Origin: Lonicera japonica
Lineage: Eukaryota; Streptophyta; Magnoliopsida; Dipsacales; Caprifoliaceae
Reading direction: 5' to 3'
NCBI GenBank assembly: GCA_021464415.1
Contig: CM038467.1
Coordinates: 32,481,248-32,545,247, forward strand
Length of the DNA stretch: 64,000 bases
A model generated the notes under the pieces. That model worked only from the letters and a program-made list of their open reading frames with translations, made no database searches and was not told the DNA's origin. A program made the translations under genes and the position numbers. The stretch's first letter is position 1. Every line of letters begins with the position of its first letter. This document shows, piece after piece, positions 1 to 11,385 of the stretch.

Positions 1-86
1 TCTTTCCTTTTCTTTTTCTCTGACTGAACTTTTTTCATCAGATTGTTGTTCAATGATTTCATCCCTTCAACTATAGCTCTCAAATC

Positions 87-317
87 TTATTTTGCCAATG
101 CTAACGTACTCATGTGCCTACACACCTCTTGCATTTCATCATTAATGGTTTTTTCTTTGTCAACCCATTCAAAGAATCCACACCCTTTATCCCTGTATTT
201 ATTACAACCGAAAAACCTTCTCCCTAGATTTTGTGAAGTGCTTGAAACTAGAATGAGAGCCACCTCTCCACAAAAACATGTAACATAAGAATATCCAGAG
301 TATAAAGAAGCAGACAT
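87..317 (-). CDS. GRF zinc-finger protein, partial or decayed
   Basis: A 76-residue reading frame starts MSASLYSGYSYVTC. It carries the GRF zinc-finger pattern: C-F-C-G near residues 14-17, then N-x-GRRFFGC and GCGFFEWVD, with the spaced Cys residues expected of zf-GRF. Plant GRF fingers bind nucleic acid and usually sit in short proteins with a C-terminal coiled coil or membrane segment. The frame ends at TAA (87-89). Past that stop the same frame continues with MKSLNNNLMKKVQSEKKKRK-like basic sequence to the window edge, which looks like the usual C-terminal coiled coil. So either this stop is a nonsense mutation or the gene simply ends here. Three AAACCCTA-type motifs (about 376, 396 and 490) lie upstream and would suit a plant 5' leader. 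The domain call is firm; whether the gene works is unknown. Confidence 0.6.
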   Translation of the reverse strand: MSASLYSGYSYVTCFCGEVALILVSSTSQNLGRRFFGCNKYRDKGCGFFEWVDKEKTINDEMQEVCRHMSTLALAK

Positions 318-502
318 TGCTTCATCATTGCAGCTTGAGAGATAACTCTTATTCGAATGTAATTCACTATCACATAAACCCTAGAATTTGGGATAAACCC
401 TAGAAGTACCTCAATCGTATGTCGTTGCAGCTTGAGAGCTGGTACTTCACTTCGCAGCTTCGAAGTTAGTTGGGAGAACTTGGTAGATTAAAACCCTAAC
501 CC

Positions 503-655
503 AGGGGGTGCGGTGGAGCGGTAAGAACTCTTCCTCTTTTAACCAAGTGTCAGGGTTCGATCCCTGTCTTGAGCATAGAACAACTTTAAATTTTTGGACC
601 AGTTATTTCACCCTTTGAGGTGACTCTTATAAATTAGGAGAGAGAGAAAAAAAAA
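503..655 (+). mobile_element. tRNA-derived SINE
   Basis: The 5' part is tRNA-like. An A-box-like stretch (GTGGAGCGGTAAG, about 511-523) is followed by a perfect B box (GGTTCGATCC, about 553-562) held between the complementary arms CAGGG and CCCTG of a T-stem. The 5' and 3' ends do not pair as an acceptor stem, so this is not a tRNA gene. A tRNA-unrelated body follows, ending in GAGAGAGA and a run of A. I could not find a target-site duplication, so the left edge is approximate. Confidence 0.6.
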
Positions 656-1777
656 GAACATATTCATTGCAAACGGTCCTTTTATTTGTTTTCCTTTTAT
701 TCTCCACGAGAGAAATCTGAGTTGGATTTGTATTTATTTTATTCTTTTTTTTCTTTGTCCACCTGTGTATTTATTGTCCACATCAACTCTTCGTCACCGG
801 AGAAATCAGTAAAATGTCACTAGTGGCCCAAAGTGAGAAACAAACAAGAGTTCATGCTCTTTTAAGTGGGAAATAAGGTTTGTGGCCCAAAGTGCAAATC
901 GGACAAGAGTACTAAGTATTAAAATATATTTAACCTTTTCAAAACAAAGTCCCTAAAACCAAAGGTCCTTATATTTTGAATTATTTAGCTATGAATATTA
1001 AAGAGATGATATTTTATAATTTTGTCCTTATTATTTTGAGATAAATCATTATCAATCAATAGCTAATGGACAAAAAGAATAGGGGCACTATTGAAATAAC
1101 ATTTAAACGTTGAATTTAATTTAGTTTAACATTAAGGTTCCATTTGATTATAAAATGGAAAATGGTAGAAAAATAATTGATTGTGTGACAAGTTAATTAA
1201 AAAATAAGTTAAAATATGTTATGAGATAGTTTCCATCTCATGATCATTTATGAACAGATGTCTTTTTACTTTTTTCATGAAAAAAAAAATTCAATAAAGA
1301 AGACTTGAATAATGAAATTTTTTAGTAGCCCAATTCTTTTAATTTTTTAGTGCCACGTCATAAATTCATATACACACACATTAAATCACACATGAAAAGA
1401 CGTGCATATTGAGAAATCCATTAACTCGGCTGCTGTTTTTTATTTTTTAACCAAACCGTTATTATTATTATTATATTTGAATCTCTTAATATAGATATGA
1501 ATAGATCCCTCTGTAACCATTTGTAGAAAATTTAATCTTTAAATCACATAAGTTTGAGGATCCTAATAACATCTAATTCTCAAGATATTAACTTTAGGAA
1601 GTGTACTTGAATCAATTACAACGTAAAGTGCAGAAACTTTATATATTGGTAGTTTGTGACCTTTTAACGTTTGAATTATAAAGTGCTCAATTGGTTCTCT
1701 CTCTAAGATACGGAAGATGAATAGAGCATATATTGATTTGAATTGGGACCCATAATTTAGGGGTCTTTATATACCGT
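656..1777. other. AT-rich intergenic DNA, no gene seen
   Basis: No coding sequence, RNA or clear transposon end was recognised. A short block at about 938-972 resembles one at about 63050-63085 near the other end of the window (shared CCCTAAAAC and AAAGGTCC words), which suggests a low-copy dispersed repeat. Confidence 0.4.
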
Positions 1778-2587
1778 TGAGAATGGTTGGCTCAAACTAT
1801 TGATCCCATATGAAAAACTTGTAAAACTCAATATGTGTATATAAGTGAGGGAGAGTCTCCACATAATAACGAGGCCTTTTAAGTTAAAAATTCCACACCT
1901 GTGGCTCAAAGGTGTTTAAGTTGTGAACAATATTGTTACTATGTACGCAGACCGGCGGGCCCAGTTAGTGCTCAGGGCCCGACCTAAGTGCCCATTGCAC
2001 AACAATTGGTATCAGAGTTGATAGTGGATCCATAGACTTGTGAAGCACTACCGGTAGCTAAACTCGGTGGAGTCAAGAAGAACTTGGTTGAGCCTAAGGT
2101 GATAAGTCGCTATAAAAAGCGTCCCGGTAGTTGGACTTAGTGGAGTCTATGGTGGAGTTAGACTCGGAGAAGCCAGGGGTGGAGTCGCTACAGCTTATGT
2201 ACGCTCGGGTGCTGCTATCAAAGTGGTTGTGCAGTTCCTCGAGTAAGGTAAAATAGGGTGTACTTCGAGATGTGCATTGATCAAAAAGGTGGACAATCTT
2301 ACGGATGGACATTGTTAAGTGGTGACCTACATGGACAGTTCAAATGTAGATTCATGGTATCTTGCGGATGGACATTGTTGAATGGTGACCTACATGGACA
2401 GTTCAAAAGCAGATTCATAGTGGATTATAGTATAGGTTTAGGTGGAGCCGGACCGGTGTTAGTCCAAGGTAGAGCCAAGGTGCAGATTGTTGAGAATGGT
2501 TGGCTCAAACCATTGATCCACTGTGACCCAAAGGTGTTTAAGTTGGGGACAGTATCGTTATTATGTGCGCGGACTGGCGGACCCGGT
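1778..2587 (+). mobile_element. TRIM-type miniature LTR retrotransposon, 3' truncated
   Basis: The LTR at 1778-2004 (227 bp) begins TGAGAATGG and ends ACAACA. Two bases later comes TGGTATCAGAG, the plant initiator-Met-tRNA primer-binding site (2007-2017). The non-coding internal region (2005-2490) is full of GGAGTC words and includes a 63-bp tandem duplication (about 2302 and 2365). A second copy of the LTR start, in the same orientation, begins at 2491 but breaks off near 2587, where an inverted copy takes over. The short LTRs and lack of coding sequence fit a TRIM. No 5S-like motif is visible, so it is not Cassandra. Confidence 0.65.
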
Positions 2588-2884
2588 TAGCTGCACCAAG
2601 TCCAGGAACCAGCATGCTTCACAAGTTCGTAGATCCACCATCGGCTCTGATACCAATTGTTGTACCCGCCGACACTCGGGTCGGGCTTGGGGCACCAACC
2701 GGGCCCGCCAGTCCGCGCACATAGTAACGATACTATTCCTAACTTAAACACCTTTAGGTCATAGGTGTGGGGTTTTATCTTAAAAGGTCTCGTTACTATG
2801 TGGAGATTCTCTCACACTTATATACCCATGTTGAGTTCTAGAATTTTTTCATGTAGGATCAATGGTTTGAGCCAACCATTCTCA
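2588..2884 (-). mobile_element. Inverted second copy of the TRIM LTR plus primer-binding site
   Basis: On the minus strand, 2884 to 2658 reads as a full 227-bp LTR of the same family (TGAGAATGG...ACAACA). It is followed by the same primer-binding site (2655 to 2645) and some internal sequence down to about 2588. It is therefore head-to-head with the copy at 1778. The equal 227-bp length of both LTRs supports the end assignments. Substitutions between the two are visible throughout. Confidence 0.65.
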
Positions 2885-4212
2885 ACATATACTAGCTCAA
2901 ATAAAATCCCTTCATCAATCATAATATGACTAGTATTAAGTCTTTACACATTGCAAAACGTATATTTATTAGTTGCACTAAATAACTTATAATATAATTG
3001 ATTAAATCTTTAAACCCATTCCTGAATTTCGAACAAATATGTTTATCTTTATGTTCAAAGTGTACAGATATCAAAATTAACCTTCCAAGGTCTTCAAGGT
3101 AATATACTTTTCCTGTGTGCGTTGCATAATTAATGTTAATTGTTTTGTGGCTTCACTATGAAACTTAAAGATGAATGGAAGCAAAATACCCACTTTTCCC
3201 CGTGCAAAATGCGCATGGAATCATCTTGAACTGTCTTGGAAAAAGATAATATATAATAATTTATATTGGTTAATTATATGCAATTTGCTGGACCATTCAC
3301 GCGTGTTAGCTTGAAATTTCAACACAAAGGGATCGCAGAGATATAAATAAGAAATATTTTACAGTTTACACACTTTTGCTCATGATCAACCTTAATTTTT
3401 CTTTTCTTTTCTTTTCACCTTTGATGTTGATGCATGTAATACACACATACTTTTAGCATGATCAGCCGTACCAGTGTCCAAAATGTGGTACAAAACATGA
3501 CTCGTAGTTACATTATAATTTATGCGCGCAGGTGGTCCAATATTTTAAAAAATGAATTAGAATAAAAGAGTTCGATCTTATTTTTAATTTTTGTACATGG
3601 CCCATATATTTATATATCTGGACCTGCCCTGCAAATTGGAGCTATAATATGGTTTAGTGAATTCTGCTATGCATGAACATATGATGAAGTTAATTGCTTG
3701 TTTGTGTCTCGCATTGTGCACACCCTATCCAAAATGTCAATAAAAAGAGAGAACTCTACAATATATATGTTTTTTTAGTCATTTTCTTTCATTATTGCAG
3801 CTCTAAAATATTATAATTTTATTATGGGTTATAAAAAATTTAGCTACATCATTATTGATTGGTCTAAACTTTGGTACTTATAGGGTGTGATTATTGGAAC
3901 TCCGTTAAAGTACATAGCACTCTAAAATAATTAACATTGGGAGACACTTTTTTATGATGAGTGCTAGAGTATTTTGGTAGAGTCGAGCATAGATGCACCT
4001 TCAAAAATTAGATTTTTGGTACTTACACTATTCCATTATTTGAATTTCCTCACGTCTAGAATTTTTTATTTTTAAAGTATACTTCAAATGATTTCAGTCA
4101 TCACATTGTGTTGTTCCTGTGACAATTTTCGATCAAACAGGAAAAAGGATCCACTTGGTTTGACCGTTTATTTCCTTTTGTCAATGGGCCAAAATTTTTT
4201 GTTTCCCAAACT
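2885..4212. other. Non-coding AT-rich DNA
   Basis: No gene or transposon end could be supported. There are short AT microsatellite tracts and scattered homopolymers. Confidence 0.4.
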
Positions 4213-4230
4213 AAAGCATGTTGAACTTTT

Positions 4231-4372
4231 TATGTTTTTTGCATGGCAATAATAGATACATGCACCCGGTGTTTGAGTCTGAAGGCGAAAGGAGAAGGAG
4301 AGGAGGACTCGAACTCATACCCAGAGGTTGAAAATCAACCCTTTTTACCACTTGAGAACTACCCCGAGTGTA
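4231..4372 (-). mobile_element. tRNA-derived SINE with 18-bp perfect TSD
   Basis: On the minus strand the element opens with a tRNA-like head: an A box within TAGTTCTCAAGTGG and a B box GAGTTCGAGTCC. A pyrimidine-rich body follows, ending in an A-rich tail (GCAAAAAACAT). It is flanked by identical 18-bp direct repeats, AAAGCATGTTGAACTTTT, at 4213-4230 and 4373-4390. The orientation, tail and long TSD together are diagnostic of LINE-machinery insertion. ORFs crossing it on both strands are accidental. Confidence 0.85.
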
Positions 4373-4390
4373 AAAGCATGTTGAACTTTT

Positions 4391-7009
4391 GCAAGGCAAA
4401 AATGCAAATAAAACTTCTACCTACCCTATGCAAAATTTTACTCCTGCATATATAATTTTTTTTCTCCATTGAATAGAAAGTTTGCTAGGTCTTTGTGACT
4501 TCACACTGCCTTAAATCATCAGTTTCTAGGTTTTAAAACAGGAAAAATTAGGGAGAAGTTGTGGAAGTTTGATTCGTCGATTTGCAGTTGAGAAATCGGT
4601 GAGATGCAAAAGCTCTTCTAGTTTTCTTCAAGTTAATTAAACCAATTTTTTCAAGACATTTTTCACGAGCCAAAAGATTAATAGCAATTTTTCCTCTTAT
4701 CTACCTTCTGTTAAAAAATTTAGAATACATGATCAAGTCATTTTTGTAAGGTAAGAAAGGTATCAAAGTTATTCGACACCTAAATATCGTGCGAGTTAAT
4801 AACTAGTTTATTATTATTTTTTAAGATACGTATAAGCTGGCCAAACACATTATATATAATGTATGTATTCATTATTAATTAGTCGAGGTGTAAACTGACC
4901 TTGACACTCTTATCGGTGGATCCAGTTTTCAAGTTGCTCAAATCTACACCCTTTATTTAAAATTAATTAATAGTCTGAATTTAACCTCCACTTAAAAAAA
5001 CTTAAACTACGTCATTTCATTAATTTCACAATTTTAACACCATTCACAATTTCATAAAATGAATTCTGCATCAAAAGTTAAGTTTTCAACTAGAATTCAA
5101 GGTCAAGATAGAGCACCGAGTAGATCGACCTGGCAGAATCATACATTATACAATAACATGACACGAATCGACGCAAAATTATAAGTTAATGGGTGGACCC
5201 TTAACGAATTCGGGTTGTTATCGGGTTAACCCGTTTGACACAAAATGATAATGGATCGTTAATTTACGAGTTTACCCTTAACGAATTTGGGTCACCTGTT
5301 AGACCTGTTAATTATTAAAAAATAATAATAAAACTAATGTTTATTAAATGAACAAATGATTTATACTTATTTACTATGTGTATATGTTTATCCCCACTTT
5401 TTAATAATTTTAGTTATTTTCTCATCTTATTCTATTGAAAAAAAAATATAGAAAATTTAAAATTATCTCCTTGACGCTGCAAAATCACTTGTAATGTCAG
5501 CAAACTAACATTTATATTTCTCGATCTCTCAATATATATATATGCAAAATACAGCAGACATATATGTATGGATGAGATGATATACATATATATATATATT
5601 ATTTCTAGAAATTTAAAGCAACTTTAATAAATCTCATATTTTTCTAATTATCAAAATTTTATATCTCAAAATAGTTTATACTAGAACACTATTCACGGAA
5701 TCACAAAATAATTTTATTTTAATTTTTAATTATAAAATTTGTATTTTTTTAGGAGAAAGAATTTATGAGATTAATGGATCTTAATACTCTACATTTTTTA
5801 ATTATCAAGCACTACTGGTTAGACAGCACTCTCCCCTGTACCACGTTTTTTAGTTTTCGTTGAAAGAAAAAGCAGGTTTAAAAAGTAAGGAATGACAAAG
5901 TGAGCGAACAAAACAGCACTAAGATTGTGGAATTAATAAAACGACGTAGTTTAGGTGTTTTGATAAGCGGGTTTAAACCCAAGCCATTAATTTTAAATGG
6001 TTGGTTAATACATATTTGAGCAACTTTCCTCTAGAGTGAATTTTAGCACTCTAGAGGATCCCAATCCCCCTTATCGTTGAAAAAAAAAAGTCCCAAAATA
6101 AATTTTAGCAATTCTAACATATCTGAAATATGTAATTGAAAACGTATATTAATTTAGAGGGATACTGTTGACACATGTACTAAAACACTTTCTAACACTC
6201 CGTGCTATTTACTCAGCCCTTAGGTTCTGAATATGTGCACACATACTTGGGGGGTTTGAGCAATTGTTAGATAAAAAACAAATATTGTCTTGAGCCCTAA
6301 GCACTGAGTATGTGTACTACTCGATACTTAGGAGTAGAGTAAATCTACACATACTCAATATTTATAGGCCAAGTTAATATTAAAATGTTAAAAATTATTT
6401 TAATATTTGTCAATAGCAACTCCCACAATGTACCTCAGCTCAAAGTTGCTATGTTTTTTCGTTAATTCCTTGCTAAAAAGAAGAAATCCTTGAGAAATAT
6501 ATTTTAAAATTATCTTTAATTAAAACAGAGTGGCGACTTGTCACAGAGAAGCGGGGACGTGAGCCATTTCAAAATCAAAATTACTATTGTACCCATTTAT
6601 TCACGCCCGGGTAAGAAACTATGAATTGGTCTTTGCCTTTGGGGTGGGGGTGGGGGCCCGGGGGATAATATATTATTCGTATTAAAAAACATTTTTTCAA
6701 TAAATATTATCATTCAAGATTTATATTGTATAATGACACATTTGATAATAAAAACATTTATATATTATTCTTTAACATAATTGTATTTATATATTTATTT
6801 ATTTTTAAATATTATGCTGTTAAATGTGATTTATAGTAGTAAATGTAGTTATTTTTTTTATTGTAGTTAATGTTAATATCTAGGGGAGGGAATTGGCTTA
6901 TACCAAAAATAGTATTTTTGGTATTTTTAGTTTCAATTGAAAAAAAAAGCAGAAAGAACATCTAACTATTAACTTTTTATGCATATCCAATTAAATGTAT
7001 AAAGTTTCT
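4391..7009. other. Intergenic DNA with a decayed hAT-like fragment
   Basis: No gene seen. A stretch at about 5185-5320 has repeated CGGGTT, AACCCG and GACCTGTTA words like the subterminal arms of the hAT-type MITE at 43882-44451, and is probably a fragment of a relative. A G/C island (GGGGTGGGGGTGGGGGCCCGGGGG) lies at about 6640-6664 in otherwise AT-rich sequence. Confidence 0.4.
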
Positions 7010-7212
7010 AAATAAATTCGGAGTTAGCTGTAAAGATTTATAGAGTGGGCAATTACACATTATTTTTTGATGATAAAAGTTTTTATTGGCCTAATCTTTT
7101 AGACTCGAGACGAGACGAGAGTAAGGGCGTAAGAATGTTGTATAAAAAAGGGCTATTTGATTTAATTTTGCATGAAGTTGTTTTAAAACTCAAATATAAG
7201 TAGTTTCATGGT
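7010..7212. repeat. Left part of diverged duplication, copy A
   Basis: This stretch aligns by eye with 21185-21408 plus about 21541-21570. Shared landmarks in order are TATAGAGTGGGCAAT, GGCCTAAT, a GAGACGAGAG-like block, GGGC-TAAGAATG-TGTATA, AATTTTGCAT, AAGTTGTTTTAAAA and AATATAAG-AGTAG. The partner has a SINE at the AAGTTGTTTTAAAA site and this copy does not. The right half of the duplication lies at 15138-15560. Confidence 0.6.
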
Positions 7213-7492
7213 GAGAAATTATTCCGTACATATGTTTAGTTATGACGAATCATTTCATTATTTATAGGTGATTTTGTTTTTATCCACCAAACCTTTCAGT
7301 TAATCCCCGTTATTAAGTTAATTCACATTATATATTAAGTTAATCCGCGAGCGTGGATAAACTGACAAAAAATATTATTAATTTAATATTATAAATATTA
7401 TTTTAAATAATAATTTAATATTAAAATATCCATTAAATTAATAAATCAACCACTTTAAAAATTTAGATTCGCCCAGGTCTTAGTATCAACTA

Positions 7493-8272
7493 TCAACTGA
7501 TCGATCTATTCTTTGATGTCATCGTGAATACCATCACTTTCTCGCCTCCAGAATAGGAATTCACAATTCCGTCCACGAAGTTCAACATGCCTGATAAACT
7601 AACAGCCGTTGATTTTTTATTCCAAGATCGATGGAGATCTTCGATGATGATGAGTGATTTGTTTATGATTTGTAAAAGAGGCATTTTCAAATCAGAATCG
7701 TCCGAGACTCTGGAGAGATCAATGTCATATACATCGTAACATAAGAATTTCGCCATAGCAGTAACGAAATTGGATTTTTTGGTACTGGAGGGGCCGTAGA
7801 GCAGATAGCTACGCTTTCAAACGCGACCAAGTCGGTGATAGTATTGTTTCGATTTTAGAAACGATTCCAAATCTGATTTGACCTTTTTCTTCAGATTTGA
7901 ATCCATAGCGATCGTTTCCAATGTGGAAGGATGCGTGATCGGTACCAATCTACACCGTCCATTGCTCCGATGATCAGAATATGTGTTCATGTAAAGCTTA
8001 TTTTCTCTCCGTCTTTGTTCTATATTATCTGAAAAAGAATCAATGTGTTGGAGATAAGGTCGGAGAATTCGACGCTTATCCTTCTTTTTGACCTTCAACA
8101 CAAAAGTTCTCCTATAACCTTTTTCACTGATTTTCTCAACTTGGTTCTTCCATGAGACTCGCGCTCCAAGGAACCAATAATTGACCATCTAATTATCATC
8201 GAGAGAGATGACAATGTCGTTCGACTTTTTAGCGGAGAAGAGGTTAATGAAATTGGAATCTTCAATTGATGC
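7493..8272 (-). pseudogene. BCS1-like AAA-ATPase pseudogene, 3' portion
   Basis: On the minus strand this encodes the middle of a plant AAA-ATPase of the At2g46620-like clade: NLFSAKKSND, FLGARVSW, RRILRPYLQHI, THPSTLETI, KSDLESFLK, KQYYHRLGRV, then the ATPase core. The Walker A motif is ruined (GPSSTKKS where the family has GPSGTGKS). The Walker B-like IIIEDLHR is altered as well. In-frame stops lie at 8189-8191 (TAG in place of a Gln codon) and 7817-7819 (TGA in place of a Trp codon). Homology stops near 7495, before the second region of homology and the C-terminus. The 5' end continues at 14410 beyond the Copia element. These proteins are normally membrane-anchored ATPases; this copy cannot be active. 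Confidence 0.85.
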
Positions 8273-9085
8273 TGTTGGAGTTTTTGTGTATTTAAAGAAA
8301 AATAAAACCAAGACAATGTGATTTAATGTGTTGTGATGTTATCCCAAGTCCCACATAGGAGAGATATAAAACCTTTCATGGGTTTTTATATGGAAGAATT
8401 TGCTTAAGGGCTTGAGCCCTTTGGGCATTAGACTTTTGTGTTATTGGGTGAGGACTTGGATGAGTGTGGTTCTCCACACGCGCGCCGACCCGACCCAGGC
8501 CGGGCTCGGGCTTTGGTCTTGTGTAGTGTATTATTTTTTTATACAAAATACATTTAAAGAATTTTATTTATTAAAAATAAAATAAATTATAAAATTAAAA
8601 GGGAGACATCTCCCTCTTTTCCTCCGCAATATCCTCGCACGCTCCCTCGATTTTCCTCCAACACGCTCCATTATTCCCTCCATGTTTTCTTGCGGATTTT
8701 CCGGAAATTGGTTTTTTGGTCCATTCTTTATCCCTTAATAACAGATCTCATTTCATACTAGAAAACATAGAAAAACAGAGAGATATCCATCTTCCTAAAA
8801 ATACTTTTCCGGCAGAAAAATTTTTAGCCTCCGGCAGTAGAAAATTTTTCGATCCCGAGCAATTAAAAGAGTGTTATTGTCGAGCGATCGAAAACGTGCA
8901 CATCGATTGTACAGAGAGTTTCTGGGCTGTTTCATCCTGGGGACGGCGTGGCATATTCAGAACTGCTAGCACAATTCCGGGCAGAGCCGCGAAACGTCTT
9001 AAAGAGAGCGACTTAGTCCGCGACTCAACCCGGTGTACTCTCTACCTTATCTATTTTAGATTAAGCAGTTCATTATTTTCCAACA
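8273..9085 (+). repeat. Left LTR of the Copia element (813 bp)
   Basis: It starts TGTTGGAG and ends TTCCAACA. A promoter-like TATAAA lies at about 8365-8370, after CCCACATAGGAGAGA. It matches the right LTR closely. The right copy is 24 bp longer because of an expanded GACCCG- and GGGCTT-rich stretch about 220-260 bp in. No standard primer-binding site follows immediately. Confidence 0.95.
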
Positions 9086-9131
9086 ATTTTAAGACGTTTT
9101 CTATTCTGCTATTGTTTGTATAACTGTTGTC

Positions 9132-10586
9132 ATGGCTAATGAACATAATCAAGCTGCTGCTTCTGGCTCATTGAATCAACCTTTTAAATTTGAGGGTCTG
9201 CACTTTAGGAGGTTGAAACAAAAAATGCTTTGTTACTTAACTCTTAAGAAGGTGGAATCTGCTTGTGTTTTAGAAAAACCCACCTTTCTTAATCCGATTT
9301 CTGAGGCAGATCATAAGACTCTCAAATCTTGGGAAGACAATGATTATGCATGCAGAAATCTGATCTTGAATGCTCTTCATGACGAGCTTTATGATGTTTA
9401 CCTCTCGTGCAAATCCGCAAAAGAAATTTGGGATTCACTTCAAAAGAAATATGACACTTAAGAGGCTGGGTCTAAGAAATACGCTGTCAGTCGTTATCTG
9501 AAATATCAGATGACGGACGATAAGTCTATTGTTACACAGTCTCACGAACTTCAGAAAATTGCATATGAGATTATTTCTGAAGGAGTGAATTTTGATGAGC
9601 AGTTTCAAGTGGCAGTTTTGATTGACAAATTACCCCCTGGCTGGAAAGATTTCAAAAACAGTTTGCGTCATAAATCTAAAGAGTTTTCTTTTGAAAGTTT
9701 GATTACAAAATTCAGGATTGAGGAGGAAAACCGTAAACAAGATCGGAATGATAAGGTTCTGGTTGTTTTCAACAAAAATCAGAACCGTAATCAAAATCAG
9801 AATCGCTCAAACAACACCCCTCCTGCACTAAGGCCGAACCGGAAAAATATGAAAAATCAGAACGGTGGAAATAATGCGAACCGGTACGGGAACCAGAATA
9901 GGAACAACCAAACTCAGAACCAAAACAGAAATGGCCAGGCTAATAATAATAATAATAATAACAGTGTGTTCTCTTGCTATCACTGTGGAAAGCCTGGTCA
10001 TATGGCAAGAAATTGTCGAAACAAACGCCGAGTTCCTCAGGCGAATGTTACTGAAGAGGAGCCCTTAGTGGCTATGATAACAGAAATTAATCTGGTATCG
10101 GGTTCTGAAGGCTGGTGGGTGGATACTGGCGCCTCTAGTCATGTCTGCCATGATCATTCTCTATTTAAAACCTATTCTGATGCTGTTGATAAGAAAGTGC
10201 TGTTGGGTGATTCCCACACCACTAATGTTGCTGGGACGGGTAATGTCGAGTTGAAATTTACTTCTGGAAAGACTGTCATCCTTAAGGATGTTCTGCATAC
10301 TCCAGAAATTAGGAAGAATCTTGTTTCGGGTTACATCCTTAATAAAGCTGGATTTGTTCAAACTATTGGGGCAGATTTGTTTACTCTTACTAAGAATGGT
10401 GTATTTGTGGGGAAGGGGTATGCTTGTGATGGAATGTTTAAATTGAATGTTGATGCTAATAAAGTTGTTTCTAGTTCTGCTTATATGATTTGTTCATTTA
10501 ATGTGTGGCATGCTAGACTTTGTCATGTTAATAAGCGCCTTATTAAAAACATGAGTAAACTGAAAATTATTCCCCCTTATCATTAA
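9132..10586 (+). pseudogene. Copia gag and protease region, interrupted
   Basis: A gag of the UBN2 type opens at ATG 9132 (MANEHNQAAASG). An in-frame TAA at 9459-9461 breaks it, and the same frame continues to 10586. After an Asn/Gln-rich stretch that includes an AAT microsatellite comes a CCHC zinc knuckle (CYHCGKPGHMARNC, about 9976-10017). The aspartic protease active site (DTGASSH) is at about 10122-10142, and the pre-integrase motif (HARLCHVNK) is near 10510. The frame ends prematurely at 10584-10586. The downstream integrase is in a different frame. Confidence 0.9.
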
Positions 10587-10588
10587 AT

Positions 10589-11385
10589 GATTTCGAAAAA
10601 TGTGAATTTTGTAGCCAAACAAAGATTACTAAAACACCTCACAAATCTGTTTTTAGAGAAGCTAAACCTTTTGAATTAATTCATTCGGATATTTGTGAAT
10701 TTGATGGTGTTTTAACGAGAAATGGAAAAAGGTATTTTATTACTTTTATTGATGATAATTCGGATTTTTCCTATATTTACCTTATGAAAAATAAAAGTGA
10801 AGCAATAGACATGTTTAAAATATTTTCTACAGAAATTGAAAATCAGTTTAATAAGAAAATAAAAAGATTTCGAAGTGACAGAGGAACCGAATATGATTCA
10901 ACTGATTTTAAAAATCTCTATACTTCACTTGGTATTATTCATGAGACGACTGCTCCATATTCACCTGAAATGAATGGAAAAGCCGAAAGGAAAAATAGAA
11001 CTTTTGCCGAATTAATTGTTGCTACGCTACTGAATTCAGGGGCTGCCTCACATTGGTGGGGAGAGATTTTCTTAACCGTTTGTCGCATTCTTAATAGGAT
11101 GCCTAAGATTAAATCTAATTTATCCCCCTATGAGATTTTAAATAATTTAAATAATAAAATGCCTAATATTTCTTATTTACGCGTTTGGGGGTGCCTTTCT
11201 TTCGTACGTATTCCTGATCCTAAAAGATCTAAGCTTGCTAGTAGAGCTTATGAATGTGTTTTTATCGGATATGCAATTAATAGTAAGGCCTATAGATTTT
11301 ATGATTTGAAAAATCATATTATTATTGAATCTAATGATGTAGACTTTTTTGAAGATAAATTCCCTTTTAAATTGAAGAATCTAGC
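10589..11385 (+). pseudogene. Copia integrase region
   Basis: This is in frame 2, one frame change away from the gag-protease part. It carries the Cys pair of the zinc-binding end (CEFCSQ) and then the catalytic DDE set: HSDICEF near 10685, RSDRGTEY near 10870 and the Glu of NGKAERKNR near 10985. The usual C-terminal copia landmarks follow (RVWGC, GYAINSKAYRF). A second frame change falls between about 11365 and 11385. Sequence past it in this frame (to 11497) is spurious. Confidence 0.9.

Noticed and set aside
503..580. Possible tRNA gene
   Set aside because: The T arm and B box are good, but the ends do not form an acceptor stem and a SINE-like body with an A-rich tail follows.
2258..2590. 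110-codon ORF with a repeated GWTLL-GDLHGQF peptide
   Set aside because: The repeat is the 63-bp tandem duplication in the non-coding interior of the TRIM and crosses into its LTR.
8400..9123. ORFs inside the Copia LTRs (also 13700-14417)
   Set aside because: They occur in both LTRs because the LTRs are copies; no protein domain is present.
9086..9131. Primer-binding site of the 8273 Copia element
   Set aside because: No initiator-Met-tRNA-like match (TGGTATCAGAG) was found after the left LTR, so the primer could not be assigned.
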